A DNA stretch of 64,000 nt from positions 2,542,001 through 2,606,000 of the forward strand of contig NC_014098.1 in NCBI RefSeq assembly GCF_000092905.1. The letters run 5' to 3'. This document shows positions 8,140 through 15,464 of this stretch, in pieces. The notes below the pieces were generated by a model. The model worked only from the letters and a program-made list of their open reading frames with translations. It was not told the origin of the DNA and made no database searches. This stretch comes from Kyrpidia tusciae DSM 2912 (GTDB taxonomy: Bacteria > Bacillota > Bacilli > Kyrpidiales > Kyrpidiaceae). The position numbers and the translations under genes are program-made. The stretch's first letter is position 1. Each line of letters begins with the position of its first letter.

Positions 8140-9111
8140 TCACGGCACAAACATGTCTTCTTTGGCCCATTTCGGCGCCGCGGCCCGGGCCACCGCCGCA
8201 TGAACGGAATAGCTGAGCGGATCGGTGCCCTGAGGCACTTCCTTGGGGATGGCTCCCAGCACCTTTTGCGTCTTAAAGACCGTTCCCGGAGCCAAATCAA
8301 AGAACGGAAATTGCGGTTCCGTACACCCCACGCAGGGCATTCCGGCCCGCGTTTTGGACGATTGCCGGTTCCAAAGAATGCGGTTGCACGGGGAATGCGT
8401 CAGCGGCCCCCTGCAGCCCTGCTCATAAAACAGGCAACCTTTTCGCGTGCCCTGACCGAATTCCTCCACGGGTTCTTTCCATTCGAAATATTGCACGCGG
8501 GTGCATCCCGTCTGGGTAAAGGTCTTAAAGAATGTTTGGGGACGTTGCAACTCATCCAACATGACGTCCTCCGCCCGCCCGGTGGCGACGGCGACGAGGA
8601 TTTGAGTGACCCAATCGGGGTGGGCCGGACAACCGGGGATGTTGATGACCGGCAGCCCCGCCTTGGAGCGGAAATCCGCTCCGAGAAAACCGCCTTTCTC
8701 CCCCTTGAGATATTGCAATCCAACGGATTCACTGGGATTGGGCTTGGTCGCCGGAATCCCGCCCCAACAGGCGCAGTCGCCGATGGCCACCACGTACTGG
8801 GCCATGTGGGCGAGTTCCCAAACCCAATCTTTCTTCGGGCGATCCATAAACATGTCGTAGTGGCCGGTGCCGTTGGGACCCTGGATGACTGTTCCTTCAA
8901 ACACGAATATATCTAACGGAATTGCTCCAGCAAGTACACTATCAAGCATCTGATGAACTTGATTGCCGAATTCCATGGAAAGGGAATGATGATACAACAG
9001 ACGGATGCCAAAATCGGTCACCAAATCCACAGCCGTGGGTTCTTCGGCATTTAAAAAGGATTGCGTGTTCCCATTGCATGCACCGCCGTGCATCCAAAGC
9101 ACGTTGGCCAT
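8140..9111 (-). CDS. [NiFe] uptake hydrogenase small subunit, group 2a-like, without Tat signal
   Basis: About 323 residues from the ATG at 9111 (GGGGAG upstream). The protein begins MANVLWMHGGACNGN directly, so there is no Tat signal peptide and a cytosolic enzyme is expected. At the proximal cluster the usual CxxC is reduced to one cysteine, because the residue three after Cys is Asn. Further ligands follow in GDCACWGG, IPGCP, the CLFYEQGC region and MPCVGCTEP. The protein relays electrons from the active site to an unknown acceptor, probably on the path to quinone. It pairs with the large subunit 79 bp downstream. Confidence 0.94.
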   Translation of the reverse strand: MANVLWMHGGACNGNTQSFLNAEEPTAVDLVTDFGIRLLYHHSLSMEFGNQVHQMLDSVLAGAIPLDIFVFEGTVIQGPNGTGHYDMFMDRPKKDWVWELAHMAQYVVAIGDCACWGGIPATKPNPSESVGLQYLKGEKGGFLGADFRSKAGLPVINIPGCPAHPDWVTQILVAVATGRAEDVMLDELQRPQTFFKTFTQTGCTRVQYFEWKEPVEEFGQGTRKGCLFYEQGCRGPLTHSPCNRILWNRQSSKTRAGMPCVGCTEPQFPFFDLAPGTVFKTQKVLGAIPKEVPQGTDPLSYSVHAAVARAAAPKWAKEDMFVP

Positions 9112-9282
9112 CTCTCTCCCCACCTCCAACAAGGTTCAGGACGATACACTGGACAGCACTGTGACACAAATCGGCACAAGCGTTCACCGCCCCTCCGACA
9201 CCCGAGAAGACCTGTTCCCTCTACACACGATGGTACGGCTCGACTCGAGAACACCACCGAGCGAAATCACGGTATGGATCGA

Positions 9283-9972
9283 TTAACGATGCGTGATCTC
9301 CCTTTTCTGAATAGACGCCTTTCCGGACTCCAAGTGCGCAAGCCAAGAGGACAGTCCCTCCCCAGTCCGAGCGGACACCTCAAACACCTGTATCCCGGGC
9401 CTGGCTTGATGCAACCCTTCATAAAAACGATCCCGCTGAAATCCAACCGCTTCAGCCAAATCGATCTTCGTAACGACGGCAACATCGGCACTGTTGACAA
9501 TCGTCGGATATTTCAACGGCTTGTCTTCTCCCTCTGTGACAGAAAAGAGGACTGCACGCTGATGCTCTCCCAGATCATAACTCGCCGGGCATACGAGATT
9601 GCCGACATTCTCTATAAAGAGAAAATCGAGTTCGGCCAGATTCCACCCGTCAAGCGCTCGGCTGATCATATCCGCCTCGAGATGGCAAACCGTTCCGGTG
9701 GTGATCTGACGCACCAATGCCCCGCTCTCTCGCAAACGCTCCGCATCATTTTCCGTAGCCAAGTCTCCGACTAACGCCGCCACGCGATAACGTTCGCCGA
9801 GGCGGAGGAGCGTTTCTCTGAGCAACGCTGTCTTCCCGGTCCCCGGGCTGGACACCAAGTTCACCACATAAACGCCGGCTTCACGAAAACGCTCGCGTAG
9901 TTCCCCCGCCAACAGATCGTTCTTCTTGAGCACGTTCTGCCTGATCTCGACAATCCGAGGCATCCTTTCCAT
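9283..9972 (-). CDS. hypB: Hydrogenase nickel incorporation GTPase HypB
   Basis: About 229 residues. It has a P-loop (SSPGTGKTALL), the metal site GTVCHLEADM of HypB GTPases, and TKIDL as the guanine-recognition motif. The N-terminal histidine-rich stretch and the CxxCGC nickel site of some HypB proteins are absent. HypB hydrolyses GTP to drive nickel transfer with HypA. Two ATGs compete (9972 and 9963), both near GGAGGGAG. Either start lies inside hypA, giving an overlap of more than 80 bp. Confidence 0.93.
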   Translation of the reverse strand: MERMPRIVEIRQNVLKKNDLLAGELRERFREAGVYVVNLVSSPGTGKTALLRETLLRLGERYRVAALVGDLATENDAERLRESGALVRQITTGTVCHLEADMISRALDGWNLAELDFLFIENVGNLVCPASYDLGEHQRAVLFSVTEGEDKPLKYPTIVNSADVAVVTKIDLAEAVGFQRDRFYEGLHQARPGIQVFEVSARTGEGLSSWLAHLESGKASIQKREITHR

Positions 9973-10321
9973 CTCCCTCCTCTCCCTCCAAACTATAAAG
10001 CTCCACCTCTCTCCCATGCAACAGTTCCGCGGTCCGCGTTCCGCAAACTGGACAACGCATGGGTAATGGCTCCGGCAGTGTGCGCTCTTCTTGGCATTGG
10101 GGACAGTAGACAACCACCGGAACGTCTTCGATGATCAGTTCGGCCCCCTCCATTGGGGTATCCTGCACCACGACGTCGAAGCAAAACTGAAGGGCTTCTT
10201 TGACAATACCGGAGAGCACACCCAGCCTTAAATAAACCGCCCGCAGCCGCCGTACGCCCAGTTTTTCCGCTTCTTCCAGGGCCAGTTCCGCCAGGCTGTG
10301 AGCGATGGAAAGCTCATGCAT
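9881..10321 (-). CDS. hypA: Hydrogenase nickel incorporation protein HypA, C-terminally extended
   Basis: The start at 10321 gives MHELSIA, the family start with His2 as nickel ligand. Two CPxC pairs (CPQC and CPVC) form the zinc site. Typical HypA ends at about residue 115, near LYSLEG. Here the frame continues with about 30 charged residues, all read from DNA that also encodes the first part of HypB. The overlap with the DUF1641 gene upstream is 8 bp. HypA hands nickel to the large subunit with HypB. Confidence 0.93.
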   Translation of the reverse strand: MHELSIAHSLAELALEEAEKLGVRRLRAVYLRLGVLSGIVKEALQFCFDVVVQDTPMEGAELIIEDVPVVVYCPQCQEERTLPEPLPMRCPVCGTRTAELLHGREVELYSLEGEEGDGKDASDCRDQAERAQEERSVGGGTTRAFS

Positions 10322-10847
10322 GATTGAACTCCCGGGACAGGTTTCGAGCGAAGTTAATAACAAAGTTCAAAGCAGGTTGCACTTCGGGATCTCCGAGAGC
10401 GCGCATCAGTCCAACAAGTCCGACCCTTTTGGGTCCACCTTTTGAGACATCCTCGGAGGCCTGGATCATCGCCCGAGCCATCTTTCCGACCACGCGGATT
10501 GAACGAACATCCATCACGTCGGACCCAGTCAAAGACATCACCTGGGGTGAATCGAGAAACTCTTGAATACGCCGAGCCGCATACAGCACATTCTGCCAAC
10601 GCATAGTTCCCTTTGCATCCGCAAAACTCTGCCGGGCCAGGACCACCATGTCATTGATCGAGTCGGCCAGCTCCGGGCCTCGGCGCAAAAAATCTTCTAG
10701 CACGTCAAGCAAAAACACCACTTGATCCAACTTATCGAGAAGTCGAGTCAGTTGGTCGATAGTATGTGGATCTGCCAGACGCTCCGTCAACATCTGATCG
10801 GGAAAGACTTCAGCAACTCCCCCTTGACCGCTTTCCCCCATGCTCAT
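10314..10847 (-). CDS. DUF1641 family protein, first gene of the hydrogenase operon
   Basis: About 177 residues from the ATG at 10847, which follows GGAAGGAGGG. A helical N-terminal half with leucine heptads (LTRLLDKLDQVVFLLDVLEDFL) precedes a conserved GPKRVGLVGLMRALGDPEVQPAL block, which I recognise as the DUF1641 signature. DUF1641 proteins often sit beside sulfide:quinone oxidoreductases, formate dehydrogenases or hydrogenases, and no reaction has been assigned. As first gene of this operon it may be a docking factor for a membrane or quinone partner. That is inference. Confidence 0.8.
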   Translation of the reverse strand: MSMGESGQGGVAEVFPDQMLTERLADPHTIDQLTRLLDKLDQVVFLLDVLEDFLRRGPELADSINDMVVLARQSFADAKGTMRWQNVLYAARRIQEFLDSPQVMSLTGSDVMDVRSIRVVGKMARAMIQASEDVSKGGPKRVGLVGLMRALGDPEVQPALNFVINFARNLSREFNHA

Positions 10848-11208
10848 CCCTCCTTCCCCTACAGGGCGCCGCCAACAAAGCTTTGTTGATCGCCACCCCT
10901 CTGGGTATATTCCGTATTTAATGGTTATACTATCACAACAGGCGGCCAATGTAATATAAAAAATAAATTATAAGATTCATAACAAATGCATATAGAAGCC
11001 GTCTCGAAACCGTGCGTGAGCGACCTGCAACCCGCACCGGCAAACCTTCTCAGCGCCCAACATTTTTTTGGACTACACACGCGGGCTGAGGGCTGACGGT
11101 CGAGTCGACATGCTTGGACATAGGCCGCATCTGAGCTCACCGCTCCTCGCCGCACGGTACTTTCCTCAGTCGTCATGTACCACGGGCCGCCGCGGCTTGT
11201 CCCCCACC
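10848..11208 (-). other. Gene-free leader of the hydrogenase operon
   Basis: No convincing gene lies here. The stretch 10915-10990 is strongly AT-rich against the surroundings and holds a minus-strand TATAAT at 10967-10972, but without a recognisable -35 box at 16-18 bp. A second TATAAC lies at about 10925-10930. The hydrogenase promoter is probably in this stretch. An open frame from 10925 to 11512 crosses it, but it is antisense-frame noise over pstA. Confidence 0.4.
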
Positions 11209-12054
11209 CTATCGCCCAACGCCCATCCGGTCTCTCAAAGCCACCCGGGCTACGATGTTGATCACCAGCACGATCAACACTAGCGTCAAGGCCCCGGTCC
11301 AGGCCTGCTGCTGCCAGTCCGGATAGGGCGAAATCGCGTACACGAACACTTGAAGTGGCACGGCGGCAATGGGTTTGAAGATACTCGACGGCCAGAATCC
11401 GCTGCCGAAGGCGGTTACAATCAGCGGCGCCGTCTCCCCCATCACCCGGGCCACTGCCAGCATCACGCCGGTCAAAATTCCCCTCCTGGCCGCGGGCATG
11501 ACCACCCGCCACACCGTCTGTGCCCAGTTCGCCCCGAGGGCCAGCGACCCCTCCCGCAGCGCCACCGGCACCATGCGCAGCATCTGCTCCGTGCTTCGCG
11601 CCACGGTGGGCATCATGAGCACCGCCAGAGCAAGTCCTCCGGACAGGGCCGAAAACCCCTGCATGGGTACCACGACGATACTATAGATGAATAGCCCCAC
11701 CACGATGGAAGGAGCCCCGGAAAGCATGTCCGCCACCCAGCGCACCAAATCCCCCAGGCGCCCCCTCCCCCACTCCGACAGAAAAATGCCCGCCCCAATT
11801 CCCAGGGGCACGCTGACCAATGACGCAATGGCCACCAGGATGAGCGAGCCGAGAATGGCGTTGCCCATACCTCCCCCGGGTACCCCCGTGGGGGCGGGGA
11901 TATTGGTGAAAAATGTCCACGACAACCCCGGCAACCCGTGCCCGAGTACGTAAAACAACACGTGAAACAGAGGTATGACCGCCAGAATGACCATCAGGGC
12001 GCTGATGATTGCGGCCAGGACATTGGCCACCTTTCGTCGCAAGTGCCTCCCCAC
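11209..12054 (-). CDS. pstA: Phosphate ABC transporter permease PstA
   Basis: About 281 residues from a GTG at 12054, which has GGGAGG seven bases upstream. A TTG at 12060 is an alternative and would overlap the pstC stop. Six hydrophobic segments and the permease EAA-type loop (REGSLALGANWAQTVWRVVMPAARRGI) identify a PstA/PstC-type subunit. MGETAPLIVTAFG is typical of PstA. It forms the inner-membrane channel for phosphate with PstC. It is the last gene of the pstB-phoU-pstC-pstA block. Confidence 0.95.
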   Translation of the reverse strand: MGRHLRRKVANVLAAIISALMVILAVIPLFHVLFYVLGHGLPGLSWTFFTNIPAPTGVPGGGMGNAILGSLILVAIASLVSVPLGIGAGIFLSEWGRGRLGDLVRWVADMLSGAPSIVVGLFIYSIVVVPMQGFSALSGGLALAVLMMPTVARSTEQMLRMVPVALREGSLALGANWAQTVWRVVMPAARRGILTGVMLAVARVMGETAPLIVTAFGSGFWPSSIFKPIAAVPLQVFVYAISPYPDWQQQAWTGALTLVLIVLVINIVARVALRDRMGVGR

Positions 12055-12056
12055 CT

Positions 12057-12992
12057 TCAAACCTCCCTTCCGGCCCTCGCCATCAGCCTGACCACCAGCC
12101 AACGGGACAACAGGCTAAACAGGGCCGTCACGATAAAGAGCGTAAACCCGATCTCCGAAAGAGCCGACAGATAGAGGTGTGATGTGGCCTCGGTGAACTC
12201 GTTGGCGATGACGCTCGCCATACTGTGACCCGGTGCAAACAGAGAAGCGGACACCTCCGGACGGTTGCCGATCACCATCGTCACCGCCATCGTCTCCCCG
12301 AGAGCCCTTCCGAGCCCCAACATTAAGGCGCCGATGATCCCCGGCCATGAGTACGGCAACACCGTGGAACGAATCATCTCCCAATGGGTGGCACCCAGGG
12401 CCAGTGCCCCCTCTTTGATCGCCGAGGGGACCACGGCCATGATATCCCGGGAAAGGGAGGTTACCGTCGGCAGGATCATGATCGCGAGGATAAACCCGGC
12501 CGTCAGCAGCCCCACCCCGTAGGGCGTCCCCTGAAACAAGGGCAAGAATCCCAGGTGCGCCCCGAGCCAAGGCTCCACGCTGGTGCGCATCCACGGCGCA
12601 ATGGCAAAAATCCCCCATAATCCGTATACAACGCTCGGAATTGCCGCCAAAAGCTCAATGATAAAGCCCACTACCGATGACAGCCATCCCTTGAGGTACT
12701 GGGTCAGAAATATCGCCGATCCGATGCCCACGAAAATCACCAAAATCAGGGCGATCAATGATGTAACCACGGTGCCGTAAACAAAGGGCAGCGCCCCGAA
12801 TTCATTGTTGACCGGGTCCCACTGCCGCCCGATAAAAAAGCCCAGTCCAAACTCGCGGAACGAAGGCATCGCCTGGATCGCCAGCAACACCACGAGAGCT
12901 GCTGCCGTCAAGAGCAAAAGGATCGCCATAGCCGACACGCCGACCCGAAACAACGTGTCGGCTTGGCGCGACAAGAACCGCAGTCGTCCCAC
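12057..12992 (-). CDS. pstC: Phosphate ABC transporter permease PstC
   Basis: A 311-residue membrane protein with six main hydrophobic stretches. It has the conserved EFGALPFVYGTVVTS and AAIPSVVYGLWG segments of PstC and an EAA loop at KEGALALGATHWE. It pairs with PstA to form the phosphate channel. It lies 29 bp after phoU and touches pstA, so co-transcription is near certain. Expression should follow the Pho promoter ahead of pstB. Confidence 0.95.
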   Translation of the reverse strand: MGRLRFLSRQADTLFRVGVSAMAILLLLTAAALVVLLAIQAMPSFREFGLGFFIGRQWDPVNNEFGALPFVYGTVVTSLIALILVIFVGIGSAIFLTQYLKGWLSSVVGFIIELLAAIPSVVYGLWGIFAIAPWMRTSVEPWLGAHLGFLPLFQGTPYGVGLLTAGFILAIMILPTVTSLSRDIMAVVPSAIKEGALALGATHWEMIRSTVLPYSWPGIIGALMLGLGRALGETMAVTMVIGNRPEVSASLFAPGHSMASVIANEFTEATSHLYLSALSEIGFTLFIVTALFSLLSRWLVVRLMARAGREV

Positions 12993-13021
12993 CGCTCGAC
13001 ATCCTTTCCTTTAGCGTCCCA

Positions 13022-13684
13022 TCACAGGTTGAGGTCTCGACGCTCTCCCGTCACCATGTAGATGGTCCATTCCCCGATGTTCGTGATGTGGTCCGCCACC
13101 CGCTCTAAGCTCTGGGCCACAAACAGGAGTTGGGTTGCTTGGCGAATCGTAGAGGGATCTTCGATCATCAAAACCAGGAGTTCTCGAAAAATCTGGCTAT
13201 ACAGGTGATCCACATCGTCATCCCGGTCGGCCAACGTCTGGGCGAGTTCGGCATCCCGGTCCACAAAGGCCCGGAGGCCGATACCCAACATCTCTTGGGC
13301 GATCTCCCCCAGGCGCGGAATGTCGATCAAGGGCTTGATCAACGTCTCCCCGGACAATTTCAGCGCCGTCCGGGCAATGTCGACCGCGTGGTCCCCCATC
13401 CGCTCCAGATCGGTGACCATTTTCAGCACCGTCCCGATGGTCCGAAGGTCCCCGGCCATCGGTTGCTGCAGGGCAATGAGGCGCAAACAGCGGTTTTCGA
13501 TCTCCACCTGCATGTCGTCCAATTGGTCATCCCGTTCGATCACCTGCTCCGCCAAAGGCTGGTTCAGCTCTTTTAAGGCGGTTACACTATCGCGCACGGC
13601 CTGGCTGACCAGCCCGCCCATCGCCAAAAGACTCTGCTCCAGGGACTCCAACTCTTCGTGAAACCCGCTGCGCGTATCCACCAC
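13022..13684 (-). CDS. phoU: Phosphate-signalling protein PhoU
   Basis: A 220-residue all-helical protein with two PhoU repeats, each ending in a metal-binding box (ERMGDHAVDIART and ERVADHITNIGEW). PhoU links the Pst transporter to the Pho two-component system and dampens phosphate uptake. The gene order pstB-phoU-pstC-pstA is unusual compared with the pstSCAB-phoU order of many bacteria. The gene starts 12 bp after pstB ends. Confidence 0.94.
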   Translation of the reverse strand: MVDTRSGFHEELESLEQSLLAMGGLVSQAVRDSVTALKELNQPLAEQVIERDDQLDDMQVEIENRCLRLIALQQPMAGDLRTIGTVLKMVTDLERMGDHAVDIARTALKLSGETLIKPLIDIPRLGEIAQEMLGIGLRAFVDRDAELAQTLADRDDDVDHLYSQIFRELLVLMIEDPSTIRQATQLLFVAQSLERVADHITNIGEWTIYMVTGERRDLNL

Positions 13685-13696
13685 GGTCGCCTCCTT

Positions 13697-14473
13697 TCAG
13701 CCGAAGCGGCCGGTGATGTAGTCCTCCGTGCGTTTATCCTGGGGTTTTGTGAACAATTCGTCCGTGCGATTCACCTCCACCAGTTCACCATTCAGGAAAA
13801 ACGCCGTGTAGTCCGACACCCGGGCCGCCTGCTGCATATTATGGGTTACGATCACAATAGTATAACTCTCTTTTAGTTCTGTAATCAATTCTTCAATTCG
13901 AAGAGTCGAAATGGGGTCCAGGGCGGACGTCGGCTCGTCCATGAGCACCACTTCCGGTTCCACCGCCAAAAGTCTCGCAATGCACAGTCGTTGCTGCTGA
14001 CCCCCGGAAAGGCCCAGGGCCGGCTCGTGGAGTCGATCTTTGATCTCGTCCCAAAGGGCCGCCCGGCGCAGGGAACGCTCCACAATCTCGTCCAGCTTCT
14101 TCTTGCTCCGGGTACCGTGGATGCGCGGCCCGTAAGCCACATTGTCGTACACCGACATCGGAAACGGGTTTGGACGCTGAAACACCATCCCCACCCGCTT
14201 TCGCAAATCCACCACATCAATGCGCGGCCCGTAGATATCTATCCCGTCGATTCGCACCGTTCCGGTGATACGCACCCCGGCAATCAGGTCGTTCATTCGA
14301 TTCAACGTGCGGAGAAACGTCGATTTTCCGCACCCGGACGGGCCGATCAGGGCCGTGATCGCCCTCCGGTGGACGCCCATCGATACATTGAACAACGCTT
14401 GCGCCGATCCATAGAACAGATTCAATTGTTCCACATCGATTTTGACTTCACCCGCAGCCGGCAAGGCGTCCAT
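13697..14473 (-). CDS. pstB: Phosphate ABC transporter ATP-binding protein PstB
   Basis: About 258 residues from the ATG at 14473, which is spaced 7 bp from GGGGAGGA. An earlier in-frame ATG at 14479 sits too close to that site. Walker A is GPSGCGKST, the signature LSGGQQQR and Walker [13 protein letters not shown]. The LNRMNDLI segment after Walker A is specific to PstB. It powers phosphate import through PstC/PstA. As first gene of its operon it lies directly behind the Pho-box promoter at 14530-14583. Confidence 0.96.
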   Translation of the reverse strand: MDALPAAGEVKIDVEQLNLFYGSAQALFNVSMGVHRRAITALIGPSGCGKSTFLRTLNRMNDLIAGVRITGTVRIDGIDIYGPRIDVVDLRKRVGMVFQRPNPFPMSVYDNVAYGPRIHGTRSKKKLDEIVERSLRRAALWDEIKDRLHEPALGLSGGQQQRLCIARLLAVEPEVVLMDEPTSALDPISTLRIEELITELKESYTIVIVTHNMQQAARVSDYTAFFLNGELVEVNRTDELFTKPQDKRTEDYITGRFG

Positions 14474-14529
14474 GACCATTCCTCCCCGCGCCGCCACCTA
14501 CCGTGCACAGCCGGCGGCACACTGCTTTT

Positions 14530-14583
14530 AGTCTATCGAACAAACGTAAATAGATCATGAACCGAATGTGAACCTTGGGTAAA
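14530..14583 (-). promoter_or_regulatory. Pho-box promoter of pstB-phoU-pstC-pstA
   Basis: Read on the minus strand there are four 11-bp tandem units: TTTACCCAAGG (14583-14573), TTCACATTCGG (14572-14562), TTCATGATCTA (14561-14551) and TTTACGTTTGT (14550-14540). Each starts with TT(T/C)A. The -10 box TAGACT (14535-14530) begins 15 bases after the start of the last unit, so the repeats replace the -35 box. This is the design of PhoB/PhoP-activated promoters. Binding by the regulator encoded divergently at 14685 is inferred. Confidence 0.8.
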
Positions 14584-14684
14584 TACAATTTTACAGACCA
14601 TCTATACAAATCTCACAACGAGACAACATAAAACTATTACAATAAGAAGACACAAGCACGTTTCGTTCTGGGAGGCTGGCCGAG

Positions 14685-15416
14685 GTGGAGCGAATCCTGG
14701 TGGTCGATGACGAAGAAGCGATCCTCGCGGTCCTGCAGTTTCATCTTGAAAAAGCCGGATATGTGGCCGAAACCGCAACCCACCCCGAAGAGGTGTTTCA
14801 GCGCCTCCGGGAGGGGGAGCCGGTGGACCTCATTATTCTGGATCATATGCTTCCAGACATGAGTGGATTGGACATCTGTAAAATTCTCCGGCAAGAAGGA
14901 ATCACGATCCCGATTATTTTTCTGACCGCCCTGGACGACGAAGTGGAGCGGGTCCTGTGCTTGGAGATGGGCGCCGACGACTACATCACCAAACCCTTTC
15001 GCCCCCGGGAACTGGCGGCCCGGATTCGGGCCGTCCTCCGAAGGTACCAACTGTCCGGCAACGGGGAGCAGCGCACTGCGGACGTGCTCCACGCGGGACC
15101 GGTCATCATTGATTTGGCCAAACATACCGTGACCGTATTCGGGCAGGATGTTTCCCTGACCTTAAAAGAGTTTCAACTGTTGCACCATCTTGCTGAACAC
15201 GCCGACAAAGTGGTCACCCGGGACACCCTCCTCGATCATATCTGGGGATTTAAATACACCGGCGACACCCGGGTGGTGGATGTGCACATCAGCCACTTGA
15301 GAAACAAGATCGAACCGAACCCCGCTTCCCCCCAATTGATCAAAACGGTCCGCGGGGTCGGTTACAAGTTGATCACCGGGAGGGCGGTGCCGGGAAATGA
15401 CCCGGCGGATGAATGA
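14685..15416 (+). CDS. PhoB/PhoP-type response regulator (OmpR family)
   Basis: A 243-residue OmpR-family regulator starting at a GTG with GGGAGG nine bases upstream. The receiver domain has DDEE (acidic pocket), the phospho-acceptor Asp in LIILDHMLPD, the switch Thr in FLTAL and the Lys in DDYITKPF. A winged-helix DNA-binding domain follows, ending with VVDVHISHLRNKIEPNP and TVRGVGYKL. Position between pstB and pstS and the Pho boxes on both genes point to the phosphate regulator. No histidine kinase gene follows, which is unusual for phoBR/phoPR. Confidence 0.88.
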   Translation: MERILVVDDEEAILAVLQFHLEKAGYVAETATHPEEVFQRLREGEPVDLIILDHMLPDMSGLDICKILRQEGITIPIIFLTALDDEVERVLCLEMGADDYITKPFRPRELAARIRAVLRRYQLSGNGEQRTADVLHAGPVIIDLAKHTVTVFGQDVSLTLKEFQLLHHLAEHADKVVTRDTLLDHIWGFKYTGDTRVVDVHISHLRNKIEPNPASPQLIKTVRGVGYKLITGRAVPGNDPADE

Positions 15417-15464
15417 GCGGCGGATCTCCTTCCACGCCGGCTCCGGGCACCGGGCACTCGCCGG

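Noticed and set aside
10960-10975. TATAAT as a full hydrogenase promoter
   Set aside because: No -35 box at 16-18 bp and no sigma-54 pattern nearby, so it is described only as a possible -10 box.
10925-11512. Open frame of 195 codons on the minus strand over the hydrogenase leader and pstA
   Set aside because: It overlaps most of the 3' half of pstA in another frame, has no ribosome site and no recognisable protein features.
13452-13576. Plus-strand frames inside phoU
   Set aside because: Antisense shadows without ribosome sites.
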